This document shows positions 26,547 through 35,640 of a DNA stretch of 64,000 nt, piece after piece; the first letter of the stretch is position 1; each line of letters starts with the position of its first letter. Made by a program: the position numbers and the translations under genes. Below the pieces are notes generated by a model, which did no database searches, was not told the DNA's origin, and saw only the letters and a program-made list of their open reading frames with translations. Origin of the DNA: Clostridium hydrogeniformans DSM 21757 (GTDB taxonomy: Bacteria; Bacillota; Clostridia; Clostridiales; Clostridiaceae); NCBI RefSeq assembly GCF_000686705.1, contig NZ_KK366004.1:492364-556363 (forward strand), read 5' to 3'.

Positions 26547-27020
26547 ATGAACTTAGATTCTAATGTAATAGAGCAATTAGTAAGAAAAATAATAGAAGAG
26601 AAATTAAATGAAGCTAAAGGTGGCTCAGCACATGATTTTGTATGTGACAGAGATATAAGCGGAATAACTTCAGTTAAGCTAAATACAGTTAAGGTGGATG
26701 AGTCTAATAGATTAGACACAGGAAATCCTAATGATGTAGTTTACACAAAAGATTTATTTACACTAGAGGAAAGCCCAAGACTTGGATGTGGAATCATGGA
26801 AATGAAAGAAACAACTTTTGATTGGACTTTAAACTATGATGAAATAGACTATGTTATAGAAGGACACCTAGACATAATAATAGATGGAAGAAAAGTGTCA
26901 GCAGATGCAGGTGAACTTATCTTAATTCCTAAGGGAAGCAAGATACAATTTTCAGTTCCAAACTCTGCAAGATTTATATATGTAACATACCCAGCAGACT
27001 GGGCATCACAAAACGATTAA
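26547..27020 (+). CDS. eutQ: Ethanolamine utilisation cupin EutQ
   Basis: A 157-residue protein: an N-terminal amphipathic helix (VIEQLVRKIIEEKLNEA) and a cupin domain (about 65-150; TLNYDEIDYVIEGHLDIIIDG, GELILIPKGSKIQF). Enteric EutQ has been reported to have acetate kinase activity. The usual N-terminal LITANDIR-type module of enteric EutQ is missing; a related module lies on the TIGR02536-type protein and EutT here. Last gene of the operon. Confidence 0.92.
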   Translation: MNLDSNVIEQLVRKIIEEKLNEAKGGSAHDFVCDRDISGITSVKLNTVKVDESNRLDTGNPNDVVYTKDLFTLEESPRLGCGIMEMKETTFDWTLNYDEIDYVIEGHLDIIIDGRKVSADAGELILIPKGSKIQFSVPNSARFIYVTYPADWASQND

Positions 27021-27121
27021 TAGAAGGAATCTTCCTTCAGTTGATGGTACATTTAGTAGCCATCATATAAATAACCCTTAAACAACACAACACAAAATCT
27101 TTCTCATTACTATATATATGG

Positions 27122-27149
27122 AGAGCAAGGCGTTAGCCTTGCTCTTTTT
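27122..27149 (+). terminator. Terminator of the eut operon
   Basis: Perfect 10-bp GC-rich arms AGAGCAAGGC (27122-27131) and GCCTTGCTCT (27136-27145), loop GTTA, then TTTTT. It ends the operon 100 bases after eutQ. The rest of 27021-27338 holds only small hairpins and AT-rich sequence before tldD. Confidence 0.92.
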
Positions 27150-27338
27150 GGTTTCTATTAATAATGTTAGATATAGTAATTTTAAAATATAAATATTATA
27201 AGAGTATTTAGTTTAAAGATTTAGTTTTAAAAGTGTTACGTATAAGAAAATTACTATAATGGAATAAATTTGTAGAAAAGTGTGAATAAAAAATGATATA
27301 ATCATTTAAATAATAACATATTATAGGGGGGCTAGATT

Positions 27339-28787
27339 TTGAAAGAAAAAATTTTAGAAGTACTTGAGTATCTAAAGAATCAGGAAGTAGATTATGCAGA
27401 TATTAGAGTAGTAGATAGAACTGTTGAAAGAATAAGTACAGAGAATTTAAAGGTGACTTCATTATTAAACTCTAGAAGTAAAGGAATTGGGGTTAGAGTT
27501 ATTTATGATGGTTCTTTAGGTTTTGCAAGTACACAAGATTTAGAAAATATAAAAGATATAGCTAAGAAGGCATTAGATATTGCAAAGAGTAGTAGGACTC
27601 TTCAAAAGGAAAAGATTAGATTATCAGAAAAGGAGTCCTATGTGGATCATTATGAAACACCTATAGAGGTGGATCCTTTTAAGGTATCTAAAAAAGAAAA
27701 AATAGATCTTTTAATTAAGGCAGAAGAAGAGATGAGAAGGGGCACTAATCTTAAAAGAACAGAGGGATCTATGGATTTTCAAAAGGAGGAAAAGATATTT
27801 GCAGATACAGAAGGCAGCTATATAACTCAGACTCTTTATGAATCTGGAGCTGGAATAGTAGCTATCGCCTCAAATGACTCTGACATGCAAATTAGAAGTT
27901 ATCCAAACTCCTTTAGGGGAAATCATGGTACAGCAGGATATGAATATATACTTAATATGGATTTAGTAGGTAATGCTAATAAGATAGCTAAAGAAGCAGA
28001 AGCTCTATTAGAAGCAGAGGAATGTCCAAATGGAGAACTTGACTTAGTTATAGATTCAGGACAATTAACCCTTCAAATTCATGAAAGCATAGGACATCCC
28101 ATTGAATTAGATAGAATATTTGGATCAGAGGCTGCTTATGCAGGCATGAGCTTTGTTACTGTAGATAAGCTTAAAGAAGAGTTTAAGTATGGATCAGAGC
28201 ATGTAACTATTGTGGCAGATGCAACAATAAAAGGAGCTTTAGGAACCTTTGGATATGATGACGATGGAGTTAAGGCCCAGAAAACAGTAATAATTGATAA
28301 AGGAATACTTAAAGATTTTCTATCATCTAGAGATACTGCTATAAAAATAGGAAGAAAATCTAATGGAACTAATAGGGCAGATGGATGGTATAACATGCCC
28401 ATTGTTAGAATGACTAATATAAGTCTAATGCCAGGAAATTTTGAGTTTGATGAGTTAATAAAAGGCATAGACTATGGATTATATTTATGTACAAATAAGA
28501 GTTGGAGTATAGATGATAAAAGAGTAAACTTCCAATTTTCCACAGAGATAGCCTACGAAATAAAAGATGGAAAGCTTACAGGAAAAATATTTAAGAATCC
28601 AATATATACAGGAATAACACCAAAATTCTGGGGAAGCTGTGATGGCGTAAGTAATGAAAAGTATTGGAAGGTATATGGAACTCCTAACTGTGGAAAGGGA
28701 CAACCAGGACAAGTAGCCCATGTAGCTCATGGCTCATCCCCAGCAAGATTTAGAAAAGTAAAGGTAGGTGTTAAAGATGTTAAATAA
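27339..28787 (+). CDS. tldD: TldD-family metalloprotease
   Basis: A 482-residue TldD/PmbA protein. The zinc motif HESIGHPIEL (about residues 247-256, HExxxH type) and the C-terminal GQPGQVAHVAHGSSPARF match TldD, the active subunit. With TldE it forms a protease that cuts unfolded peptides and, in other bacteria, matures microcins. It starts at TTG after AGGGGGG. It overlaps tldE by 11 bases. Confidence 0.92.
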   Translation: MKEKILEVLEYLKNQEVDYADIRVVDRTVERISTENLKVTSLLNSRSKGIGVRVIYDGSLGFASTQDLENIKDIAKKALDIAKSSRTLQKEKIRLSEKESYVDHYETPIEVDPFKVSKKEKIDLLIKAEEEMRRGTNLKRTEGSMDFQKEEKIFADTEGSYITQTLYESGAGIVAIASNDSDMQIRSYPNSFRGNHGTAGYEYILNMDLVGNANKIAKEAEALLEAEECPNGELDLVIDSGQLTLQIHESIGHPIELDRIFGSEAAYAGMSFVTVDKLKEEFKYGSEHVTIVADATIKGALGTFGYDDDGVKAQKTVIIDKGILKDFLSSRDTAIKIGRKSNGTNRADGWYNMPIVRMTNISLMPGNFEFDELIKGIDYGLYLCTNKSWSIDDKRVNFQFSTEIAYEIKDGKLTGKIFKNPIYTGITPKFWGSCDGVSNEKYWKVYGTPNCGKGQPGQVAHVAHGSSPARFRKVKVGVKDVK

Positions 28788-30108
28788 GGATAAGTGCTAC
28801 CAAGTTATAGATAAGATATTAGAGCAGGCAAGATATTTTACCTTAATTAAAATAAATGTAGAAGAAGAGGGGCTAACCCGTTTTGCTAACTCTGAGATAC
28901 ATCAAAATGTATATAGTAATAACACAACTGTAAATATAACAGTTATAGATGGTAAGAAGATATGCAAGGTATCTACTAACCTATTAGAAGAAGATGAGCT
29001 AATAAATGCTCTAAAAGAGGCAGAATTAAATATAGAATTTTTACCAGAAGGAGAATATGAATTTTCTTCTCCAATAGAGCCCTTATTTTTAGAGGATGAG
29101 GGAATAGATGAAGGTTTAAAAGAAAGGTTTTCTATCCCTAATAGGGCAAAACTTATAGGACAATGTGTAGAAAACTTAGAGGAAGGATATAAAATAGCTG
29201 GCTCTCTATCTTTAAATACAGGGTTTGTAGCTCTTGGAAATTCGAATGGAATTAAAAGATATAAAGATATATTAACTGTAAACTTTAATGTGGTTGTAAT
29301 TCATGAAGATGGAGCCTCAGGGTATGGGGAAGTCACAGCTAGTAAAGATGAAGATATGGACGTTTTAGCTATATTCAATAGAGCTTATGAAAAGGCTAGA
29401 ATGGGAAGAAAACCGAGATCTATAGAGCCTGGATATTATGATGTTATATTAGAACCTTTAGCAGTGGGAGACCTTATAGATTTCATGAATTTTACAGGAT
29501 TTAGTGCAGAAGATTTAAGGGAGGGATTTTCTTTCTTAAGCGGAAAGATTGGAGAGAAGGTATTTAATGATAAGATAACAATAAAAGATGATTTAAATCA
29601 CAATGATACCCATAGAATACCTTTTGATTTCGAAGGATTTGAAAGACTTCCAGTAACCATTATAGAAAAGGGAGTATTTAAGGGAACTGTATATGATAGT
29701 AAAAACTCCATTCTTTGTAATGAAAAGAATACAGGTCATTCCTTTGGATATGGAGGGGGAGCTTTTCCTATTAATATAATAGTAGGGGAAGGAGAAGAAA
29801 GTATTAAAGAAATAATAAAGAAAAGTAAGAAGGCATTATTAATAACAAGATTCCATTATATGAATGTAGTAGATTCAAGACAAGGCCTATTAACCGGACT
29901 TACTAGAGATGGAGTATTCATGGTAGAGAATGGAGAAATAAAATATCCAGTTAAAAATATGAGATTTACGGAAACATTATTAAATGCTTTTAATAATGTA
30001 GAATATGTTTCAAAGGAGAGAGAAAAGGTACCATCATTTTTCGTATCACAACTTGTGCCTTATATGAAAATAAATAATTTCCATATAACAGGAAAAACAG
30101 AGGTTTAA
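28777..30108 (+). CDS. tldE: TldE/PmbA-family protease partner
   Basis: About 443 residues and related to TldD, but without the HExxxH zinc motif, as in TldE/PmbA, the non-metal subunit. RQGLLTGLTRDGVFMVENGE and a glycine-rich GYGGGAFPINIIVGEG are typical. A GTG at 28768 is possible, but the ATG at 28777 has better spacing to AGGTAGG. It ends in a strong terminator. Confidence 0.9.
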   Translation: MLNKDKCYQVIDKILEQARYFTLIKINVEEEGLTRFANSEIHQNVYSNNTTVNITVIDGKKICKVSTNLLEEDELINALKEAELNIEFLPEGEYEFSSPIEPLFLEDEGIDEGLKERFSIPNRAKLIGQCVENLEEGYKIAGSLSLNTGFVALGNSNGIKRYKDILTVNFNVVVIHEDGASGYGEVTASKDEDMDVLAIFNRAYEKARMGRKPRSIEPGYYDVILEPLAVGDLIDFMNFTGFSAEDLREGFSFLSGKIGEKVFNDKITIKDDLNHNDTHRIPFDFEGFERLPVTIIEKGVFKGTVYDSKNSILCNEKNTGHSFGYGGGAFPINIIVGEGEESIKEIIKKSKKALLITRFHYMNVVDSRQGLLTGLTRDGVFMVENGEIKYPVKNMRFTETLLNAFNNVEYVSKEREKVPSFFVSQLVPYMKINNFHITGKTEV

Positions 30109-30111
30109 AAT

Positions 30112-30162
30112 AAATTAATGGGTTAAAACTAGTATATTAGTTTTAACCCATTAATTTTATTT
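30112..30162. terminator. Bidirectional terminator after tldE
   Basis: Perfect 20-bp arms (30112-30131, 30138-30157), loop GTATAT, T-rich tail. It separates tldE from the convergent SdpI-like gene. Confidence 0.85.
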
Positions 30163-30186
30163 ATATGATATTGTATAAGAAGATTT

Positions 30187-30546
30187 TTAATACTTAGATT
30201 TTAAGTGTCCATCATTATGAAATACTCGTCTAAGATGTACTTCTGTGTAGAAAACACTGAATAAACATATAAATGCTGTAAAATATATAGTATATTGAAA
30301 AAGAGAATTTTTAAATATATACAAAACTAAAGTTAACATAGAGGACAATATACCAGAAAGCTCTAACATTTCTCCACAGAACCTGTTTCCTTCTAGCCAA
30401 GTATTATTATTTAGTGTAGAGAATTCTGTTATATAACCTACAGTAAATTCAGGATATTGAGAATGTTTAGTTCTTATATACCATCCCATAAAAATAAAAA
30501 GTATTGGAAAGAGCTCTGTAACTACTAACCAAAGAAAATGAAACAT
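30187..30546 (-). CDS. SdpI-like membrane protein
   Basis: A 119-residue protein with three hydrophobic segments (about 2-22, 65-84, 85-103). Between the first two is the segment NTWLEGNRFCGEMLELSG, which resembles the W-xxANRFxG motif of SdpI/YhfL-family proteins. SdpI gives immunity to the SdpC toxin in Bacillus, but most family members have no known role. It is monocistronic, with RBS GGAGTGATC on the minus strand. Confidence 0.65.
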   Translation of the reverse strand: MFHFLWLVVTELFPILFIFMGWYIRTKHSQYPEFTVGYITEFSTLNNNTWLEGNRFCGEMLELSGILSSMLTLVLYIFKNSLFQYTIYFTAFICLFSVFYTEVHLRRVFHNDGHLKSKY

Positions 30547-30773
30547 TTAGAGATCACTCCTTGATAAACATTAAATATAAATACATGAGATAAACTTTAT
30601 TTATCTTAAATTATAGGAAAATAGAAAGAGTATAGTATAACTTAAGTTTATCATAGGAATATATCGATAAAGTATAAGAAATTTATATGTAATATAAGAA
30701 ATTTTTATAATTAAAAAAGTTAATTACTTGTATGAGATAATTAAAATAAATATAGATATAAGTCAAATAATGG

Positions 30774-30928
30774 TTGATATAATTTGTTATTTAATGTATA
30801 ATTTATATTAAAAGCATATAAATGTTATAATTTGTTTAATTAAGATTTAGGGAACAATATTTAATTTTTAATTATAGGATTAGGAAGAGAAAAAGAACTA
30901 CTTATTATGGGTAGTTCTTTTTTATTTT
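30774..30928 (+). ncRNA. Candidate small RNA with promoter and terminator
   Basis: In a 494-bp stretch without a gene (30547-31040) there is a promoter TTGATA (30774-30779), N17, TATAAT (30797-30802), and a clear terminator: arms 30891-30901 and 30911-30921, then TTTTATTTTTT. The transcript would be about 115 bases with no plausible ORF. It could also be an attenuator for the next gene at 31041. No known RNA family is recognised. Confidence 0.4.
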
Positions 30929-31040
30929 TTGTTAAATTAAATCAATTAACTTCAATGCTTAAATATTAAGAATAAAAGGAAGATTTTTTGAATATTTATT
31001 AAGAGAGATAGATTTAATAAGTCAAAGGGGAGGAATAGGG

Positions 31041-31991
31041 TTGAGTAAGCTTGTATTATTCTTTCACCCAGGGAGTGAGAGAGAAGTTATTAAACATAAG
31101 GATGGATTTTGCCCATTACCTAAGGAAAGGGCACATACAAGAAAGTATATAATATCAAGAGGAAAAATACTAAAAGATAAAGAAGAGGAAAAAGTTTTAG
31201 GATTTTGGGGAGAGTGGGAAGGAACCTCAAAGTTTACCATGGTAAAAGAAATTCTAAAGAAAGAAAATCATCCAAGTGCTCTTCATCATACCTTAATTAA
31301 AAATTTTAATAAGGATGATACAGAATTAAAAATAAGTACGGATCCTTTAATAATGGGTAATATGTTTTTATATTCTAATTGTCAGCAGGATTATATAGAA
31401 GAATTGAAAACATTAGATCCAGGCGATGTATTATTATTTGGAACAGGAAGAAAGTCAGAGACTAGTAAAACTAAAAGGAAAAAAATATATGATACCTTTA
31501 TATGTGATACTGTGTTCATAGTAAGGTATAGGATAGATAACATAAAAACTAGTAGCAAAGATGATTTTGAGAAGTCAGTTATAAGTTATTTAAAGAAGCA
31601 TAAGGCACCTAAGAGTTATATTGATAACTTTGAAAGATTAAAGGAATGGTATTATTATAATTCCATAGAAAGTTTAGAGGATAATAAATATAGTCTTTAT
31701 ATTGGAGCTACTTATGAAGACAGTTATAAGGGAATGTATAGTTTTGTACCTAGTGTGGAAGTAGATTTACTTAGTCACCATATAGGATTTGAAAGACCAG
31801 ATATATCTCCTTTACTAATTGAACTTCCGTGTTTTAATTATGTAAAAGAGGGGATAAAAGGTTTTGGAAATCAAAATGTAAATATAAACACAATAGCTAG
31901 TGGGAAAAAGTTATTTAATTCCTTAGTAGAGTTTATAAAAAATCAGAAGCTAGAAATAGGTATATCTTGTGATTTTTATCATGAAGAGTAA
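31041..31991 (+). CDS. Unrecognised protein, 316 residues
   Basis: A soluble protein without signal peptide or membrane segments. It begins KLVLFFHPGSEREVI and has an N-terminal part rich in basic residues and conserved-looking HTRKY and GFWGEWEG segments, then a more acidic alpha/beta part. I do not recognise the family. It starts at TTG after GGGGAGG. It is flanked by a terminator upstream and 110 bases of AT-rich DNA downstream; the next gene is also unrecognised. Codon use matches the neighbours. Confidence 0.7.
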   Translation: MSKLVLFFHPGSEREVIKHKDGFCPLPKERAHTRKYIISRGKILKDKEEEKVLGFWGEWEGTSKFTMVKEILKKENHPSALHHTLIKNFNKDDTELKISTDPLIMGNMFLYSNCQQDYIEELKTLDPGDVLLFGTGRKSETSKTKRKKIYDTFICDTVFIVRYRIDNIKTSSKDDFEKSVISYLKKHKAPKSYIDNFERLKEWYYYNSIESLEDNKYSLYIGATYEDSYKGMYSFVPSVEVDLLSHHIGFERPDISPLLIELPCFNYVKEGIKGFGNQNVNINTIASGKKLFNSLVEFIKNQKLEIGISCDFYHEE

Positions 31992-32104
31992 GTTAAATAA
32001 GTAAATTGTTTATAAATTAATCTACGTATATATTTAATTACCCTGGAATAACTGGTATAATAAGTAAAAGTATAAAGTATTAGCTGGAAATGAGGAGGGG
32101 TAAT

Positions 32105-32662
32105 ATGAATTTTTTAAAAATTGATGAGTTAAGATGGATAAATAATTATCTAGGTTTTAGCCCCACATTAGACAAGGAAGATTTAGAGCAGCTGAAACTC
32201 TTTACCTTCATGTGGGATATGTTTGAGGCAAAGGCATGTAAGGGTGTAAGCAAAGGACAGAACATTGCGGATTTTGTTCTTCATGAGCTTAAGATAGAGA
32301 GCTTAAATAGATCAGATAGTTTTGTTGATGCTTATTATAATTATTTTAAAAAGCGATATATTGAAAGTAATAAAACCAATGAGATTTTTAAAAGACTTAC
32401 TATGAATGCAGATGAGACTTTCAAAAATGGTAATAATGAATTTGTAATTAAAGATTTTATAGAAAATGTATTATTAGAAGAGAATCCAACAGAGAAAAAT
32501 AGACTGTTAGCTTCTTTATTAATAGTATATAAGTTAAGATGTAACTTCTTTTTAAGATCAAAAAATATAATAAATGTACATTCACAGTATAGAAACTTTA
32601 CTGTGGCCAATCATCTAATTGCTAGCATATTAGATAAGTATAAAAAACAGGATTTAAAATAA
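32105..32662 (+). CDS. Unrecognised protein with a HEPN-like C-terminal motif
   Basis: About 185 residues, mostly helical. Near residue 150 is IVYKLRCNFFLRSKNI, which resembles the RxxxxH-type motif region of HEPN/Abi-like proteins (RCNxFH) with the histidine replaced by leucine. That likeness is weak and is my inference. The frame opens at 32090, but the Shine-Dalgarno GAGGAGGGG lies inside that; the ATG at 32105 fits. A terminator follows. Confidence 0.65.
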   Translation: MNFLKIDELRWINNYLGFSPTLDKEDLEQLKLFTFMWDMFEAKACKGVSKGQNIADFVLHELKIESLNRSDSFVDAYYNYFKKRYIESNKTNEIFKRLTMNADETFKNGNNEFVIKDFIENVLLEENPTEKNRLLASLLIVYKLRCNFFLRSKNIINVHSQYRNFTVANHLIASILDKYKKQDLK

Positions 32663-32673
32663 TATATAATTGT

Positions 32674-32718
32674 AAGTGTTGCCATAACCTTAAGGAAAGG
32701 GGATGGCAACACTTTTTT
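32674..32718 (+). terminator. Terminator after the HEPN-like gene
   Basis: Perfect 12-bp arms AAGTGTTGCCAT (32674-32685) and ATGGCAACACTT (32703-32714), then TTTT. Confidence 0.85.
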
Positions 32719-32748
32719 GTATGGATACATTTTACTTTGTATCCATAC
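32719..32748. repeat. 11-bp inverted repeat ahead of the ECF S-component gene
   Basis: GTATGGATACA (32719-32729) / TGTATCCATAC (32738-32748) with an 8-base spacer, right after a terminator and 65 bases before the next start. It could be an operator or a leader hairpin. No binder is known. Confidence 0.5.
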
Positions 32749-32813
32749 ATTTTGGGAATTCATATTTAAATTATATAATTACAAAAGAAGATGATGTTAG
32801 GGGGATATTTATT

Positions 32814-33335
32814 ATGAAAACTAAAAGAATAATTTTAATAGGGTTATTTTCAGCCTTGTGCTATATAGGAACAATTTTAGGAATAACCTTCTATATAGGA
32901 GGAAGTCCAACTATGGTACATTTAGGAACCACAGCAATATTTCTAAGTGCAATTTTAATTGGGAAGGATGCTGGATTTGCTGGAGCTATAGGATGTGCAT
33001 TGTTTGATCTTTTAGATCCTAAATATGTATTATTTACTATACCAACATTTATAATTAAGGGCTTAACAGGATATGTGGCAGGTAAAGTAGCCTTTAGTAT
33101 GGGAAAGGAAGGGAATAATCATATTTTAAATATAATTGGATTTATATTAGGGGGAGTAGTATCCTTAGGTGGATACTTCTTAGTAAACTGGTTTGTATTT
33201 TATGGATTTCATGTTGCTGTTTTAAAGCTAAGCTCATCTCTTATAACTACTTCCTTAGGAATAGCTATAACAATACCTATATCCTTAGTAATAAAACCAT
33301 TGCTTAAGAAGGGGAAAATTAAAATTTATGAATAA
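32814..33335 (+). CDS. ECF transporter S component (possible vitamin B6 precursor)
   Basis: About 173 residues with six hydrophobic segments and the S-component N-terminal signature (KTKRIILIGLFSALCYIG). GSPTMVHLGTTAIFLSAILI and a GAIGCALFDLLD motif follow. S components bind a vitamin and dock on the shared EcfAA'T module. The gene overlaps a pyridoxal-kinase-like gene by eight bases, which suggests a B6 vitamer as substrate (inference). The longer frame from 32703 would run through a terminator and lacks an RBS; ATG 32814 follows AGGGGGA. Confidence 0.85.
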   Translation: MKTKRIILIGLFSALCYIGTILGITFYIGGSPTMVHLGTTAIFLSAILIGKDAGFAGAIGCALFDLLDPKYVLFTIPTFIIKGLTGYVAGKVAFSMGKEGNNHILNIIGFILGGVVSLGGYFLVNWFVFYGFHVAVLKLSSSLITTSLGIAITIPISLVIKPLLKKGKIKIYE

Positions 33336-34167
33336 TATAGTTAAAAATTGCGCAGTGATTCATGATATATGCGGAATAGGAAGAGCAGCTTTAAGTACCA
33401 TAATGCCAATTATGTCTATTATGGGATGTGAAGTATCATTTCTTCCTACTATGATTTTGTCTTCTCATACTGGAGGTTTTGGAACTCCAGCTAAAATGGA
33501 GTCTAGTGAATATATGAAAAATCACATAAATCACTGGAAGGATATAAATCCTTATTTTAATGGCATATATGTAGGGTATATACCCTCTCTCAACCATGGA
33601 GAAATAATTAAAGAGTTTATAGATAATTTTAATAAAAAAGACACAGTGTTATTAGTAGATCCTATATTAGGGGATGGGGGAAAACTTTACAGTAGTTTTA
33701 CTGAGGAAAATATAGACATGATGAAGGAAATTATAAAGGGAGCTAATATAATCACCCCTAATTATACAGAAGCAACCCTCCTCTTAGGAGAAAAATATAA
33801 AACCACCATTTCTCTTAAGGAGGTTATATATTTAGGAGAGAGGCTTATAGGAAATAATATAGATAATGTAGTAATAACTAGTGTTCCTTTAGAAGATGAA
33901 AATAACAAGGCTAATGTATTTGTTATGGATAATAAGGGAGAGTATAAGATTATATCTACCCCATATATAGGAGGATCATATCCCGGTACTGGAGATGCTT
34001 TTACTTCAATACTTTTGGCATGGGTTCTTAGGAATGGTAGCCTTTATGAAGGTGCACATAAGGCAATGAATTTTATATATGAAATAATAAAAGATATGGA
34101 ATCCTTAGAAGGTTATGATTCAAGAAGAGGTATTCCTATAGAAAAGTATTTAAGAAATTTAATTTAA
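33328..34167 (+). CDS. Pyridoxal/pyridoxamine kinase-like (PdxK/PdxY family)
   Basis: A 279-residue ribokinase-fold protein. VIHDICGIGRAALSTIMPIM at the N-terminus, VDPILGDGGKLYSSF (about 110-124), PNYTEATLLLGE and the catalytic GGSYPGTGDAFTSILL (Asp about 232) fit PdxK/PdxY enzymes, which phosphorylate pyridoxal, pyridoxine or pyridoxamine. It overlaps the S-component gene by eight bases, so uptake and trapping are probably coupled. A terminator follows. Confidence 0.9.
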   Translation: MNNIVKNCAVIHDICGIGRAALSTIMPIMSIMGCEVSFLPTMILSSHTGGFGTPAKMESSEYMKNHINHWKDINPYFNGIYVGYIPSLNHGEIIKEFIDNFNKKDTVLLVDPILGDGGKLYSSFTEENIDMMKEIIKGANIITPNYTEATLLLGEKYKTTISLKEVIYLGERLIGNNIDNVVITSVPLEDENNKANVFVMDNKGEYKIISTPYIGGSYPGTGDAFTSILLAWVLRNGSLYEGAHKAMNFIYEIIKDMESLEGYDSRRGIPIEKYLRNLI

Positions 34168-34179
34168 TAAGAAATATAA

Positions 34180-34231
34180 AAGGAATCTATCAATAAGTTT
34201 TGAAAAATAAATTGGTAGATTCCTTATTTTT
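34180..34231 (+). terminator. Terminator after the pyridoxal kinase-like gene
   Basis: Arms AAGGAATCTATCAAT (34180-34194) and ATTGGTAGATTCCTT (34211-34225), one G-T pair, followed by ATTTTTA. The remaining 200 bases to uvsE are AT-rich without a feature. Confidence 0.8.
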
Positions 34232-34451
34232 ATATGGACAATTAAATTTTTAAATTAATATATATAATAATACAAGATTAATTAAAAGTATTTTTAATAA
34301 ATAAACTAAGATTTCATATTAAAAGACTATATAGGATTTTAATATAAATAATTAACTTATCCATTGAAATATCCTTAATTTATAAGGATTTAGTCAGAGG
34401 TATAAATTAAATTTTAAACTTAAATACTTATATTGAAATTTTCATGATAAG

Positions 34452-35420
34452 TTATATAACTAAGGTACTTGAATCTTCCCATACCCAATTAGGTCTTAGT
34501 TTTTTTATATCCTCAACAAGTTTATATAAAGCTAAATCCTTTTTCTTTGATTCTAGCATAATATCAAAATCTCTATCTATAACTTTACACATATCTAAAA
34601 ACTCTATAAAGGATTCTGCATCTATAAAGTCAGCATGCTTTCTATCATTATCATAATCCCTAGGAGAGGAGAAATGGATTTTAGGAGGAAGAGATTCATT
34701 GTTCCAGGTATTAAAAATATCCTCAATAAAATCTTTTAAGTTTTCTCCAGAGTTATTGCAATTATGATGATGGACATCTAGGACCATGGGAAGACTTAAA
34801 TCCTTACATAGACTTAAAACTTCAAGAATGTTAAAAGTTTTATCATCATTTTCTATTATTAATTTATTACTTATTTCCTGGGGAATTTTAGAGGTTATAT
34901 TATCTTTGAATCTTTTAAGGGCAATATCTTTACCCCCTTTAGAACTACCTACATGTATAACCATTTTTCCTTTGGGATAATTTAAATCTTCAAATAGATG
35001 AACATGGGGCCAAAGATTTCTTATAGTATTATGGACCACCTCTGGACGAATACTATTTATTACGTTAAATTCATTAGGATGAGTATCTACCCTCATATTA
35101 GTACTGTTAATTAATTTCCCTACTTTTTCAAAGTCTTTTTTGAATATATTTCTATAATTAAATTCTACTTCAGGATGGGTAGAAAGAGGTATAAGGGTAG
35201 AGGTTATCCTATAAAAATGAATATTATTTTCTATGTTATATTCTAATATGGTGTGTAAGTCTTCTAAATTAGAAAGTCCAACTTTTTTTAATTTATTAAG
35301 TTTATTCTCTTCTCCTTGAATTTTATTATAGTTAGTAAAGGTAACAGTACTTGATGTTGTAACCTTTGGAAGATTTAAGGCTATAGCTACATATCCAAGT
35401 CTTATTTTCAATTTATTCAC
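34452..35420 (-). CDS. uvsE: UV damage endonuclease UvsE
   Basis: A 322-residue TIM-barrel endonuclease. KIRLGYVAIALNLPKVTTSS at the start, RVDTHPNEFNVINS, LIIENDDKT, MVLDVHHHNCN and KIHFSSPR carry the metal-binding His/Glu/Asp residues typical of UVDE. It nicks DNA 5' to UV photoproducts. It is common in spore formers. Monocistronic. Confidence 0.94.
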   Translation of the reverse strand: MNKLKIRLGYVAIALNLPKVTTSSTVTFTNYNKIQGEENKLNKLKKVGLSNLEDLHTILEYNIENNIHFYRITSTLIPLSTHPEVEFNYRNIFKKDFEKVGKLINSTNMRVDTHPNEFNVINSIRPEVVHNTIRNLWPHVHLFEDLNYPKGKMVIHVGSSKGGKDIALKRFKDNITSKIPQEISNKLIIENDDKTFNILEVLSLCKDLSLPMVLDVHHHNCNNSGENLKDFIEDIFNTWNNESLPPKIHFSSPRDYDNDRKHADFIDAESFIEFLDMCKVIDRDFDIMLESKKKDLALYKLVEDIKKLRPNWVWEDSSTLVI

Positions 35421-35640
35421 CTGCTTTTTTAGTAATTAAAAAATATATTATAAACTTATATCTTATTAATTTAATATTAAAATAGATGTATGGGAAAAAC
35501 TTATTTTAATATTTAAAAGAATTTAATAAAAACATTAGATTAATAAGCTTATTTTACCTAGTAATAGTAGATATAATTCACAGAAAATAGTTTTATTTTT
35601 ATAATAAGCATATAGTGTGGTACTTTTTATAAAACATAGA

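Noticed and set aside
32703-32813. N-terminal extension of the ECF S component
   Set aside because: It runs through the terminator of the previous gene and an inverted repeat; the S-component signature begins at 32814 after a good RBS.
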